In this document: positions 7,697 through 16,349 of the stretch, piece by piece
How the letters are laid out: every line of letters starts with the position of its first letter
How positions within the stretch are numbered: the first letter of the stretch is position 1
From: a virus
IMG/VR virus record: IMGVR_UViG_3300046817_000787
Span: 1 to 31,843 of that record
Reading direction: 5' to 3' (one strand)
Length of the DNA: 31,843 bases
The notes under the pieces: model-generated
Database searches by the model: none
Told to the model about the DNA's origin: nothing
The model's input: the letters and a program-made list of their open reading frames with translations, nothing else
Made by a program: the position numbers and the translations under genes

Positions 7697-8866
7697 ATGT
7701 TTTCACTAGCAGCTCTCGGCGCCGGTCTCGGCCAGTTCGCGCAGGACTACCGGCAGCAGCAGGAATCGGCGATGCGCCAGATGCAGGCGCGTCTCTTGAT
7801 GCAGCAGTACCAGCGCGAGCAGCAAGGCCGCCAGCTTATGGGGCAGGCCCTGATGGCCGGCGGCATCCCCGGCTTCGGCTCGCCGCAGCAGAACCCGATG
7901 CAACAGATCGCAGGCATCGGCGGCGGGCAACCCATGTCGCCGCCACCCGCTGCCGGCATGCAGCTTCCCTCGTCCGCCCCGGCTCCCGCCGCGCCTCCGC
8001 AACAGCAGGCCGGGCCGCGCACGCTGTCGGAGGATCAACAGGACGCGATGGAGCTGAACGGCGGGCAGGAAATGTCGCCGGAGCAAACTGACGCTTACTA
8101 TCGTCTAGCCGGGGCTGGGCAGAGCCGCGCGGGCGTGCCGCTGGAGCCGCCGCCTGCCGCCGGCACGTCGGCCACGGATGCGACGGGGGTGACGACCAAC
8201 ACGCAGGACACGCCACTCTCTCCGGGCGCCGCGGCGGCAGCCCCGGTCTCGGCTGCCGCCGCCCCTCCGTCCGTCGATGTCGCCGATCACAACGAGTTGA
8301 CGCAGATAATGGGTATGTTCCGCTACACCGACCCGAGCGCCATCGCCGCCCGCATCAAGGACATCCGGCCGGATGCCGACCCGGAGGCGGTCGCCTACGC
8401 GACGGAGCAGCTTTACAAGATGTCGTCTGGCAATCTGCGCGAGCAGCTGGCCGCAGCGAATATGTATAAATACCTGCGCGGCGAGAACTGGCAGCGCGAG
8501 AAGTTTGCCGCCCAGCTGCCGCTGAAGCAGGCCGATCTTACGATAAAGAAGGGCAACCTGACCGAGCGGCAGAAAACGCAGTCTCGCCTGTCGGCGCAGT
8601 TCGGCGAGAAGGTACAGCAGTTCACCTCAAAGCTGGCCGAGGCGCGGGCTAAGACCAGCGCGCAGGACCGGCGCGGCGCGCTGGAGGGGTTGCGCAAGAA
8701 CATCGAGAAGCAGCTTTATCCGCCGTTCGGCACGCCGGGGCCGACCGAGGAGGAAAAGCCTGTCCTGCAACGGCAGCTGAACGAGGTCGTCAATGAGATG
8801 CGGAAATCGGCGGGCATGAAGCCTCTGCCGACGCCGGGGGCTCCGGCGCAACCGCCGTCAGAATGA
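7697..8866 (+). CDS. Internal virion protein, Gln-rich with C-terminal coiled coil
   Basis: The product has 389 residues. It starts with a small Gly/Ala helix (MFSLAALGAGLGQF) followed by a glutamine-rich helix (residues ~15-50). A Pro/Ala/Gln linker runs to about residue 190, and charged helical sequence with coiled-coil character follows (residues ~260-340). The layout matches proteins found beside the large lysozyme-bearing ejection protein in podovirus-like genomes, presumably part of the internal core. AGGTAAGGG lies before the start, and the next gene begins one base after the stop. No enzymatic motif is seen. Assignment rests mainly on neighbourhood and composition. Confidence 0.62.
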   Translation: MFSLAALGAGLGQFAQDYRQQQESAMRQMQARLLMQQYQREQQGRQLMGQALMAGGIPGFGSPQQNPMQQIAGIGGGQPMSPPPAAGMQLPSSAPAPAAPPQQQAGPRTLSEDQQDAMELNGGQEMSPEQTDAYYRLAGAGQSRAGVPLEPPPAAGTSATDATGVTTNTQDTPLSPGAAAAAPVSAAAAPPSVDVADHNELTQIMGMFRYTDPSAIAARIKDIRPDADPEAVAYATEQLYKMSSGNLREQLAAANMYKYLRGENWQREKFAAQLPLKQADLTIKKGNLTERQKTQSRLSAQFGEKVQQFTSKLAEARAKTSAQDRRGALEGLRKNIEKQLYPPFGTPGPTEEEKPVLQRQLNEVVNEMRKSAGMKPLPTPGAPAQPPSE

Positions 8867-8867
8867 C

Positions 8868-11800
8868 ATGGCGGACCCGTTCGATTACGGCGTCAACTAC
8901 CTCTCCAGCACGCTCGGCCTAACCCCGGAGCAGGCGCGCGGCGCCGTCCGGTGGATGAGCCGCGTCGAGAGCGGCCTTAATCCCTCGATCGTCAATCCCA
9001 GCAGCGGCGCCTACGGCATTGGTCAGTGGCTTGGGCCACGCAAGCAGGCACTGTTCAGGAACTATGGCCCCTCTCCGTCTATTGAGCAGCAATTTGCGCA
9101 CACGGCCGATGAGTTGCGCGGCCCCGAGGCGGGCGCGCTCCGAGCGTTGCGTGGGGCCAAAACCGAGGACGAGGCATTCAGGGTTTGGGGAAGCGCATTT
9201 GAGCGGCCAAGCCCCGCTGAATATGCCAAGGCGACCGGCGGATATAAGTCAGGTCTGCGAGCGCCCTCGGGGCCTAGCGAGGGCTATTACGACAGCGCCC
9301 TCCACCTGACGCTGCGGCCGGAGCCGGAATTTCCGGCCGATGCCGTTCTCGATACGCTGCTCGGCAGCGGCGACGACACGACGAAACAGCCGACCGGGCC
9401 TCTGGCGCTGCTCGATTCGCTGATGGCGCAGCGGCCGGACGAGGCCAAAAGGGCGTCAGGAGGCGACACCATCGAGCCGCCGGGCCTTCCGTCACCGGCG
9501 CCAAACCTGCTCGCCGAGCATGCGGCCGATCTTGAGCCGGCCAAGATGCAGCCGATCTCGGCGGCGTTGCCACAGCTGCCCGCGGCGCCGGCCATGCAGA
9601 ACCGGCCGGCCGCTCCGGTCGGGGACACCATCGAACCGCTGGCGATGGGGCAGACCGCGCCGCCCATGCCGCAGATGCAGAAAGGCGTGATGGAGCCGGC
9701 CGAGCATCCGACGAGCCTGATCGACACGCTGCTGAAGGGGGCGATGTCCTCGATCAAGGCGGGCGGCGGTGAGGCCGCACCGGGCTTTGCGCGCGGAGTC
9801 GTGAGAGGCGCGGGGGCCGGGTTCACCGGCCAGCCGGTCGAGGGCGAGGGCAAGCCGCCGGTTGCGAGCGGCGCCGAAGCTGCGGGGCTTATCCCCGGCG
9901 CGGTCGGCGGCATGCTGCTGTCGCCGCTGCACACCGGCGGCCAAGCGTTGCAGGCGGCGATGGAGGGCCAGCCGGTCGCGGCGCAGGAGATGCTGACTGC
10001 CGGGATGGCTGGCGTGGACCCGATGGGGCGGCTGCCGGGGGGTGTTTCACGTGAAACACCGGGCGTCATGCAACGGCTTGCGTCCAGCGAGCAAGGGGCA
10101 ATTCCGCTGCCGCCGCAGCTTGTCCAGGGCGTCAAGGACGCCGGAAAGGGCATCGAGAAAGTGTTCTCTCCCTCGACCGTGGACGCCTTTTCCGAGGCGG
10201 GGGAGGCCCTGTTCCGCAAGGAGGTCGGCTCGGCTCGGCGATCAACGGAAAGGGCCGAGGCGCAGGTCGGCGCACGCGGCCCGCTGGCGAACCGGCCAGC
10301 GGCAGATTTTGTCGAGGCGGCGCGGGAGCCCTGGCGGCCGCTGGTGCAACGCTACATTCCCGAGTTTCAGGCGTACATCGTAGCAAAGAAAGCTGGTCTG
10401 TCGCCGCCGAAGCCGGCGCTGCTGAATTTCCTCGATTTCGTCGAGACCCGCAGCCAGGGCACGCAATACAGCGGGCCGCCGGAGCTGCGGCCACTCGCCG
10501 ATATCATGCGCAAGCTGTTCAAGGAGCGAGAGCTGGCGATCGCCGCCGAGCCGTCCACGTCAGGCGCTTCCTTTGTCGAAGACTACTATGCCCACCAGTA
10601 CCGCGACCCGGCTGGCGTCACCCGCGCGATGGGCGCGGCGGCGGGGCGGCAAGGTACCGGGCGGGCGCTAAAGAAGCGATCCATCCCGACGATTTCCGAC
10701 GCGATCGACATGGGGTTCGAGCCGGTGACGCTTGACCCTGTCGATATGACCATGCGCAACGTCGCGAACATGGACCGCTACCTCGCGCACAACCGCATTT
10801 TCCGCGTCGGCCGCGACAGCGGCATGATCCGGTATTATCCGCGCGGCAACCAGCCGGACGGGTGGGGGCCGCTGGAGGGGCGGCTGGCCGAACGGGCTAT
10901 CGCGATCCACAGCCAGCAGAACCCGCAACCGCGCGGCGTCGTAATCCAGGCGTATGCCCCGGACGGATTCGCCCGCATCTACAACAACTCCGTCGCGCTG
11001 GGCTTCCTGCATGGCGAACTCGGCGGCAAAGCCTATACCGCAGCGTTGCACGCCAAGAACGCGATCACCCAGTCTGTCCTGGCGCTGTCCGGCTATCACG
11101 CTCTGGCGATGTCGCAGGAGGCATCGGCATCGGCCTTCGCGTCCGGCATCCAGGCGCTGAAGGCCGGAGATATCCGCGAGGGCCTGAAGCAGGTCGGGCT
11201 CGGTGCTATCCCCGGCGTAAAGGCAGGGAAAGACGTGTTCGGCATCGGCCGCAAGATGGAGCGGCAGTACCGCGGCATCGACGACTACGGCCCCGATTTC
11301 GAGAGGGTCGCTGACCTCTATGCCAAGTCCGGGTCTCGCATGGTCGGGCGCGGCGCCGAGTACCAGGGCACGTCGCGGCAGAACTATTTCACCGCGTTCC
11401 GGCGGGGCCAGACCCGGATGGAGCTGGCCGCCGGGCTGCGTGATGTCGGCGAAGGCAACCCGGTCTACGCACCGATGCGAGCGGTCGGGTTCCTCGCCGG
11501 CGAACTCGCCCGGATCAACGAGACCATCACCGCTCCGCTGTTCGACAAGGTGGTGCCGCGGCTCAAGGCCGCCGCCTTCTATGATGAGATGTCCGAATGG
11601 CTGGCGCAGAACCCCAACGCCACGCCAGATATCCAGCTGCGGCAAGCCCGCGAGTTCTCTGACCGGATGGACGACCGCTTCGGCGAGCTTGTCATGGACA
11701 ACCTATTCTGGGCGGGGCGGGCAAAGCAGGGGCTGCAGCTGGCAGCAACCTCTCTCGGCTGGGAGCACGGCTCGATCCGCTCGATCGGCGGAGCGGCGCT

Positions 11801-12563
11801 CGACGTGCTGCGCGGCCAGTTCAGCCCCCGCGTGCGGTACGTGATCGGCCTCGGCATGGCGGTCGGTCTCGAGAACGCAGTCTATCAGTACCTCAAGACC
11901 GGCAAGACGCCGGGGGAGGGCCGCGGCGGCGTCATGTCCCCCGGCGGCGCACTCGACATGGCTCTGCCCCGTACCGGCGGCCAGACCCCGGAGGGCGCGG
12001 CCGAACGCGCGCTGCTGCCGGGCTTCGAGAAGGATATCCTCGGCTACATGCACGATCCGGTCGGCGAGTTGGCCGGCAAGCTGTCTCCGGCCGGGCGGCT
12101 CACCGTCGAGGCGTTCACCGGGCGCGACTATTTCGGGCGGGAGATCGCACCGTTCCCGAAATACACCCCGGCCTGGTTCAAGGCTTACGCCGGCCATGTG
12201 TTGCAGAGTATGTCGCCGATCCCGCTACGGCAGGAGCAGTTGAAGGGCACCAGCATCGGGCAGGCTGAGCGGTTTGTCGGCGGCAACCGCCCGGCACCCG
12301 AGCGGTGGCAGAACCCGATGCGGCAGGAGAAGATGGAGACATCCAGCCACATTCGGGCACTGAAGGGCCAGCTCGCTGGTCTTTACGCGCACGGCGTGCG
12401 GACGCAGCAGGAGCGCAAGGAACTGGACGCCAAGGCCAAGGAGATCATGGGGCAGATCAAGTCGCTACAGGACGATCTTCAGCGCCACCAGCGCGAGGGG
12501 CGGTCGTCCGAATATCTCTACAAGCCAGACCGCGAGCTGCGCGTGCCGACGAGCGGCCCGTGA
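8868..12563 (+). CDS. Giant internal virion protein with N-terminal lysozyme-like domain
   Basis: The product has 1231 residues. Residues ~15-120 form a phage lysozyme-like domain: Glu34 in RVESGLNP is the likely catalytic acid, followed by SSGAYGIGQWLGPRKQALF, the conserved substrate-groove segment. In T7 gp16 a comparable domain opens peptidoglycan during DNA entry. Residues ~150-430 are a Pro/Ala/Gly-rich linker, and ~440-1150 are mostly helical with several hydrophobic stretches. The last ~80 residues are a charged coiled coil. The size, order and neighbours fit the largest ejection-channel protein. A chromosomal-type ParB site lies inside the linker (10041-10060), encoding GVSRET. The end overlaps the next gene as GTGA. 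Confidence 0.8.
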   Translation: MADPFDYGVNYLSSTLGLTPEQARGAVRWMSRVESGLNPSIVNPSSGAYGIGQWLGPRKQALFRNYGPSPSIEQQFAHTADELRGPEAGALRALRGAKTEDEAFRVWGSAFERPSPAEYAKATGGYKSGLRAPSGPSEGYYDSALHLTLRPEPEFPADAVLDTLLGSGDDTTKQPTGPLALLDSLMAQRPDEAKRASGGDTIEPPGLPSPAPNLLAEHAADLEPAKMQPISAALPQLPAAPAMQNRPAAPVGDTIEPLAMGQTAPPMPQMQKGVMEPAEHPTSLIDTLLKGAMSSIKAGGGEAAPGFARGVVRGAGAGFTGQPVEGEGKPPVASGAEAAGLIPGAVGGMLLSPLHTGGQALQAAMEGQPVAAQEMLTAGMAGVDPMGRLPGGVSRETPGVMQRLASSEQGAIPLPPQLVQGVKDAGKGIEKVFSPSTVDAFSEAGEALFRKEVGSARRSTERAEAQVGARGPLANRPAADFVEAAREPWRPLVQRYIPEFQAYIVAKKAGLSPPKPALLNFLDFVETRSQGTQYSGPPELRPLADIMRKLFKERELAIAAEPSTSGASFVEDYYAHQYRDPAGVTRAMGAAAGRQGTGRALKKRSIPTISDAIDMGFEPVTLDPVDMTMRNVANMDRYLAHNRIFRVGRDSGMIRYYPRGNQPDGWGPLEGRLAERAIAIHSQQNPQPRGVVIQAYAPDGFARIYNNSVALGFLHGELGGKAYTAALHAKNAITQSVLALSGYHALAMSQEASASAFASGIQALKAGDIREGLKQVGLGAIPGVKAGKDVFGIGRKMERQYRGIDDYGPDFERVADLYAKSGSRMVGRGAEYQGTSRQNYFTAFRRGQTRMELAAGLRDVGEGNPVYAPMRAVGFLAGELARINETITAPLFDKVVPRLKAAAFYDEMSEWLAQNPNATPDIQLRQAREFSDRMDDRFGELVMDNLFWAGRAKQGLQLAATSLGWEHGSIRSIGGAALDVLRGQFSPRVRYVIGLGMAVGLENAVYQYLKTGKTPGEGRGGVMSPGGALDMALPRTGGQTPEGAAERALLPGFEKDILGYMHDPVGELAGKLSPAGRLTVEAFTGRDYFGREIAPFPKYTPAWFKAYAGHVLQSMSPIPLRQEQLKGTSIGQAERFVGGNRPAPERWQNPMRQEKMETSSHIRALKGQLAGLYAHGVRTQQERKELDAKAKEIMGQIKSLQDDLQRHQREGRSSEYLYKPDRELRVPTSGP
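10041..10060. promoter_or_regulatory. Consensus parS-type ParB-binding site inside a virion gene
   Basis: The bases at 10043-10058 read TGTTTCACGTGAAACA, the consensus of chromosomal parS centromere sites. They extend to a perfect 20-bp palindrome at 10041-10060. Chromosomal ParB binds such sites, loads as a CTP-dependent clamp and spreads. The site lies in the proline/glycine-rich linker of the giant internal virion protein, where it is read as GVSRET. No parA- or parB-like gene is present in the window, so the binding protein would be encoded elsewhere in the phage or by the host. The match is seen directly; function is inferred. Confidence 0.8.
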
Positions 12564-13858
12564 GGGCACTCATTGTCGAGCCCCACGCCGATGGTCTGCT
12601 CGATCTAGCGATCCGAGGCAAGAAGCATGGCCACGATATCAAATACTGGTGCCGTGATTTTGACGCCCAGAAGTGCCCGGTCGGCCGCGGCCTTGTGGAC
12701 CGGGTGCCGGACTGGCGCTCACTCGCGCGCCGGGTCGATCTCGTCATCCTGGGAAGCCTCGGGTACGCTCAGCGCGAGTTTGACCAGCTTAAAGCGGAGG
12801 GCATCCCCGTCATCGGCGCCCCCGGCCTCGTAGGAGAGTGGGAGCTTAACCGCCTCGTCGGGATGCAAGAGTTCAAGCGCGCCGGTATCCCGGTCCCACC
12901 GTATCGGCAATGCACCAATTATGACGAGGCTATCCGTCTTGCCGCAGAGCGTGAGGACGGGTGCGCCATCAAGCCCTGTGGCGATGTAACAGACAAAAGC
13001 CTGTCGTTCGTCGCCAAGACCCCGCGCGAGGCCGTCTGGCGGCTCCAACGGTGGAAGCGGCAAGGGAAGGTGTTTCCGCAAGGCTTCATCCTCCAGGATT
13101 TAGTCAAGGGCGTCGAGTTCGCGGTCGGCGGCTGGATCGGCCCCGGCGGCTTCGCTTCGGGGTGGGAGGAGAATTTCGAGGAGAAGCGACTCTTCGCCGG
13201 CGGCGTTGGTCCCAACTGCGGTGAAGCGGGCACGGTGATGCGGCTCGTCACCAAGTCCAAACTGGCTGAAAAAGTCTTGAGCCCGTTCGAGGACCGCCTC
13301 GTATCTCTGGGGTACGTCGGCAATGTCGATGTCAACTGTATCGTCGATGACGATGGTAATCCTTGGCCCCTGGAGTTCACCTGTCGCTTTGGCTACCCTG
13401 CCTTCAACCTTGAACTGGCACTTCATCGCGGCGATCCCATCGAGTTTCTGGCCGGGCTCGCGGCAGGGAAGCCGCCCAAGAGCCGGGCGTTGAACGAGAT
13501 TGCGGTCGGCGTCGTCATGGCGCTGCCGCCGTACCCGTACCGGGAGAATACCGAGGAAACGGTCGGCGCGCCGATCTGGGGCGTTACCCCCGGTATCGAG
13601 GACAACCTGCATTTCTGCATGGCGCAGCGCGGCCAGTGGGACGGTGAGCCGACGCTGATGACGGCGGGCTCGTACACGCTGGTCTCGACAGGCACCGGGG
13701 AGAGCGTCGTCGAGGCCCGCACCAAAGCGTATCGCGTGTTGGACCGGCTCACGATCCCGGCGAGTCCGTTCTTTAGGAATGACATTGGCTCGCGGCTCCG
13801 GTCGCAGCTGGACAAGCTACAGGCCAACGGCTACGCGACCGGGATGCGCTACGCCTAG
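12560..13858 (+). CDS. PurD (GARS)-like ATP-grasp protein
   Basis: The product has 432 residues. The N-terminus resembles the first domain of phosphoribosylamine-glycine ligase. The region around residues 180-225 (VKGVEFAVGGW, then EEKRLFAGGVGPNCGEAGTV) parallels the PurD ATP-grasp segment with its KR...GPNTGG motif. Residues 271-282 (LEFTCRFGYPAF) parallel the metal-binding E-x-N-x-RFGDPE motif, but Asn is replaced by Thr274, and DPE by YPA. Substrate specificity is therefore probably altered. ATP-grasp enzymes join a carboxylate to an amine or thiol using ATP. GTG 12560 makes a GTGA overlap with the ejection-protein gene, which suggests late expression. Its target is unknown: a purine precursor, a peptide or a virion protein. 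Confidence 0.72.
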   Translation: MRALIVEPHADGLLDLAIRGKKHGHDIKYWCRDFDAQKCPVGRGLVDRVPDWRSLARRVDLVILGSLGYAQREFDQLKAEGIPVIGAPGLVGEWELNRLVGMQEFKRAGIPVPPYRQCTNYDEAIRLAAEREDGCAIKPCGDVTDKSLSFVAKTPREAVWRLQRWKRQGKVFPQGFILQDLVKGVEFAVGGWIGPGGFASGWEENFEEKRLFAGGVGPNCGEAGTVMRLVTKSKLAEKVLSPFEDRLVSLGYVGNVDVNCIVDDDGNPWPLEFTCRFGYPAFNLELALHRGDPIEFLAGLAAGKPPKSRALNEIAVGVVMALPPYPYRENTEETVGAPIWGVTPGIEDNLHFCMAQRGQWDGEPTLMTAGSYTLVSTGTGESVVEARTKAYRVLDRLTIPASPFFRNDIGSRLRSQLDKLQANGYATGMRYA

Positions 13859-14385
13859 CACTCTGCCGCCTCCCGTTTCCGTCCGTCGATCACCAGGGCC
13901 ACCGCATCCCACTCGCCCCCGTTAAGCGCCGAGCGCGGGGCGCGGTGGTTGACCAGCGTGACCCACCCCGGCGTCAACACCTGCCACTCCGTCCCGGCGA
14001 ACAGCGTCGCCTGCGGGTTCCACCGCAGCGCCAGGTAGGCCCGCGAGAACCGGGTGCCGTAGGCGCTGTCATCGAGCTCCCACCGGCCGCGATATCCGGC
14101 AGGGTAGAGTTCGAGCCAGACCCGGCCGAACTCCTGCCCTTCGCCAAGCCGCTCGATGCGGTCGAGCAGCGTCTTCATCTCAGGCCACTTGCCGCTCCTG
14201 ACCCCGGCGCGCTTGTAGAAGCCAAAGCCCGCCTCGTCGTCGGGATCGTCGGCGTTCTCCGGCGCGCCGCGCACCGGCAGCAGGGACATGCCGTCTTCCT
14301 GCCGGCGGAACGAGCCCCAGCGGGTGCGCAGCGAGGCCGCGACCTCGAACGGGTCGAGGTAGGTCACGGGGGCAAAGTTCGCCAT
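13855..14385 (-). CDS. Possible 2-oxoglutarate/cupin-fold oxygenase-like protein
   Basis: The product has 176 residues. The C-terminal half (RAYLALRWNPQATLF, then PGWVTLVNHRAPRSALN, then WDAVALVIDGR) resembles the double-stranded beta-helix core of aspartyl/asparaginyl hydroxylase-like proteins, where the second iron-binding histidine and an arginine lie in H-x-x-x-N-x(n)-R. His and Arg are visible in NHRAPRS. The usual first HxD is not clear, since the matching place reads RWELDD. Enzymatic activity is doubtful. It is the last gene of the leftward operon, and its stop shares a CTAG with the convergent ATP-grasp gene. Three bases separate it from the upstream gene. Confidence 0.5.
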   Translation of the reverse strand: MANFAPVTYLDPFEVAASLRTRWGSFRRQEDGMSLLPVRGAPENADDPDDEAGFGFYKRAGVRSGKWPEMKTLLDRIERLGEGQEFGRVWLELYPAGYRGRWELDDSAYGTRFSRAYLALRWNPQATLFAGTEWQVLTPGWVTLVNHRAPRSALNGGEWDAVALVIDGRKREAAEC

Positions 14386-14388
14386 GCG

Positions 14389-14817
14389 CTACGCCGGGTC
14401 CGCAGGATCGGCTGTCATCCCATATATTCGCGCTTGGGCCTGTTCGCTGAAAGCGCGGGCGCAATCGGGACACCCGGGAGAGAGCCACCCGTGTACCGGG
14501 CAGCCCGCAGCGGGTTGCAGCCCCGTGTTATCGCTATTGCCTGGCGGTCTCTCGCTCGGCACCAGCGAGACGACGGGAGCCTTGCGCGGCTCGCCGGTCT
14601 CGATGGTCTTAAGCGCCCAGCGCAGCCAGTCCGCCGGCATCTCGACGCAGCCGACGCCTTGCAGCTCCTGCGTCGGAACCTCCATGCGGCACACCCCCAG
14701 CATGGTCATGGCGGCAGCGGCCTCCGCGCTCGGTGCCGCCAGCGTGTTGAGGATCAGCGGTCCGCCGCCGGCAAAGGAAAGCGTCACCGCCCAGACGCGC
14801 ATGGTTTGCTCGGTCAT
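14389..14817 (-). CDS. Hypothetical protein with C-terminal CxxH...CxxC motif
   Basis: The product has 142 residues. The N-terminal half looks like a small alpha/beta domain (MRVWAVTLSFAGGGPLIL). The C-terminal part holds CPVHGWLSPGCPDCARAF, a likely four-ligand zinc site (Cys, His, Cys, Cys). No family is recognised. The start overlaps the upstream stop as ATGA, so it is translated with its operon neighbour. Position in the leftward early operon suggests a DNA-metabolism or host-takeover accessory role, but nothing in the sequence proves this. Confidence 0.62.
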   Translation of the reverse strand: MTEQTMRVWAVTLSFAGGGPLILNTLAAPSAEAAAAMTMLGVCRMEVPTQELQGVGCVEMPADWLRWALKTIETGEPRKAPVVSLVPSERPPGNSDNTGLQPAAGCPVHGWLSPGCPDCARAFSEQAQARIYGMTADPADPA

Positions 14818-15158
14818 GGCTCACCCCGCGCCTTGGCGAGGACGGCACGCAGTCGTTTGCAACGCTCATAGTCGTCCGGGAATTCCTCGCGGAAATCATC
14901 GTCGTCACGGCCCGAACGCGACGACGCGCTGGCGATCAATCCGGCCTCAGTCTCATCAAGCAGCTCAACCAAACCCGCGTAAAGCTCCGGCGCGGCGGCG
15001 ATCAGACGGGCGTTGGCTTCAAGCGGCCAGTCTATTTCTGAATGGCCTCGGAGATAAGCAAGCTGCCAGGGGATGCCCCGCGCATGGATGCACCAATCGC
15101 CCGGCGGGTAGGTTTGGGATGCGTGCCAAGGCCCCGGCGTCCATTTCGGCTCTGTCAT
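14814..15158 (-). CDS. Ead/Ea22-like small phage protein
   Basis: The product has 114 residues. It shows the widespread phage signature WTPGPWHA near the N-terminus and EANARLIAAAPELYAGLVELLDE in the centre, as in Ead/Ea22-type proteins of unknown role in early operons. The C-terminus is charged. An excellent ribosome site, TAAGGAGG, precedes the ATG at 15158, which suggests strong translation. Ten bases separate it from the ERF gene. Its end overlaps the next gene as ATGA. Confidence 0.72.
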   Translation of the reverse strand: MTEPKWTPGPWHASQTYPPGDWCIHARGIPWQLAYLRGHSEIDWPLEANARLIAAAPELYAGLVELLDETEAGLIASASSRSGRDDDDFREEFPDDYERCKRLRAVLAKARGEP

Positions 15159-15168
15159 GCTCGCCTCC

Positions 15169-15954
15169 TTAGATCGGCAGTGGCGCGGTTTCGTCGGCCT
15201 GCATCTTCAATAAGCCGCTCTGCCGCCCGATGCGCCGCCGCAAGTCCTCCATCGCCTCCGTCGCGGCAGCCTCGCCGCTGGCCTCGACGATCAGCTTGTG
15301 GCACTCGACCCAGCTGGGCGACTTCGGCAGGTTCTCCAACTCGGGCAGCGTCATCAGTTGCGGGATCGCGGCGGCGATCTCCTTCCACCGCTCCCGCGCG
15401 CTCTCATCGGCGCTGGCCTGGCCGTTCGGGGCGCTTGGGGCCACCGTTCGGGCTTCCGGCGCTGTACGGCCGCGAGACGCCGCCGCTGGGATATTCTGGA
15501 CCGGGCGGCCGACCGCCGCCTCGCCGTCGTCATCGTCATCGTCCGGAGCCACCCCTGCCATCGCGGCCAGCGCGTACCGGCGCAGGTAGGTCACGACCGA
15601 GCCGACGCCCTGTGCGTCGAACTTGGTCGGCTGGACGTAAATCGTGCTCTCGATCCACTGGCCGGACGAATGGCCGAGCAGGGTTACGACGCCGATGTTC
15701 TGGCCGATGTTGACCGGCATCTGGACGGGCGCGATACCATTCGCCGTCAGCGCCGCCCAGCACGCCTCCTTGACCGAGGCTAGATCGGCGTACCGGCTGC
15801 GGAAATGCGGGTTCTGCGCGTCCTTGATCGCGTTCTTGATCTCGGCCTGCGCCTTCGCCAGTGCCGCGAATATCTCGTTCGCCGGGGCGCTCCATCGGTG
15901 CGACAGCCCGGAAGGACTAACCTCGCCGGTCGTGCGGTCGTAGTCGTCGCTCAT
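15169..15954 (-). CDS. erf: ERF-family single-strand annealing recombinase
   Basis: The product has 261 residues. Residues ~26-140 match the ERF family (P22 Erf type): IFAALAKAQAEIKNAIKDAQNP, RYADLASVKEA, then VGSVVTYLRRYALAAMAGV, followed by an acidic run (DDDDDD). The conserved TYxRRY core is intact. Such proteins anneal complementary single strands, helping genome circularisation and repair. A Pro/Ala linker and a ~80-residue C-terminal domain follow. The exonuclease partner is probably the YqaJ-like protein upstream in the same operon. ATG 15954 was chosen because it overlaps the upstream stop as ATGA and is preceded by GGGGAGAGAAG. Confidence 0.87.
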   Translation of the reverse strand: MSDDYDRTTGEVSPSGLSHRWSAPANEIFAALAKAQAEIKNAIKDAQNPHFRSRYADLASVKEACWAALTANGIAPVQMPVNIGQNIGVVTLLGHSSGQWIESTIYVQPTKFDAQGVGSVVTYLRRYALAAMAGVAPDDDDDDGEAAVGRPVQNIPAAASRGRTAPEARTVAPSAPNGQASADESARERWKEIAAAIPQLMTLPELENLPKSPSWVECHKLIVEASGEAAATEAMEDLRRRIGRQSGLLKMQADETAPLPI

Positions 15955-16349
15955 GTCTTCTCTCCCCAGGTTAAACCGTCGATAGCGTCCCCGTATTCGG
16001 GCCAGTCCACGCCCAACTCCCGCGCCACCATCGCCTCGATCAGCGTCGCGAAAGCGTGCTCCTTGCGGTAGGGCGCGTCGGGATGCTCGCCCGGCTCGCC
16101 CTCGCCGCCACTCGCTTCGTGCTCCTTGTCGAAGGCGGTCACAGCCTCCTCGCTGATGCCGCGGTGATGGCACAGCGCGGCCTCGACCATCTCGTGAATC
16201 GCGATCAGGAACTCGAAGCGCCAATCGCCGAGTTCGGAGACGCGCACAATGATCCGACCGTCATGGTCGATCAGCCAGTCGCCACATGTATCGTACCGTT
16301 GATCGGCGTGGCGGATCACATCGACGCGGACGAGCGGGGTGGTTGTCAT
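15951..16349 (-). CDS. Hypothetical protein with HExxE-type metal-like motif
   Basis: The product has 132 residues. A helix around residues 48-70 reads FLIAIHEMVEAALCHHRGI and is followed by VTAFDKEHE; the H-E-x-x-E pattern and extra histidines could bind metal, though it is not a classical HExxH protease. No confirmed family. I preferred ATG 16349 to ATG 16361, because 16349 makes an ATGA overlap with the small membrane gene upstream and neither start has a clear ribosome site. The first eight residues (MTTTPLVR) are identical at DNA level to the start of that upstream gene. The stop overlaps erf as ATGA. Confidence 0.68.
   Translation of the reverse strand: MTTTPLVRVDVIRHADQRYDTCGDWLIDHDGRIIVRVSELGDWRFEFLIAIHEMVEAALCHHRGISEEAVTAFDKEHEASGGEGEPGEHPDAPYRKEHAFATLIEAMVARELGVDWPEYGDAIDGLTWGEKT
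16325..16349 (-). repeat. 25-bp direct repeat, copy A (gene 5' end)
   Basis: These 25 bases are identical to 16498-16522, 173 bases away. On the minus strand both copies begin with ATG and encode MTTTPLVR, the first eight residues of two adjacent genes whose remaining sequences are unrelated. Confidence 0.9.

Noticed and set aside
9287-10219. 310-residue antisense frame
   Set aside because: High-GC shadow opposite the giant virion gene, without ribosome site or domain.
10042-10383. Rightward frame starting at the parS palindrome (begins MFHVKH)
   Set aside because: The start is a by-product of the palindrome; the rest is an arginine-rich shadow of the giant virion gene.
10668-11645. 325-residue antisense frame
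   Set aside because: Same reason: long because stop codons are rare in the antisense of GC-rich coding sequence.
12305-12559. Upstream extension of the ATP-grasp gene
   Set aside because: It overlaps the giant virion gene in another frame and is not family-like; GTG 12560 fits better.
13845-14395. 12-base identity ATGCGCTACGCC at the end of the ATP-grasp gene and near 14384
   Set aside because: Too short and both are in GC-rich coding contexts; no mirrored context to suggest an attachment site.
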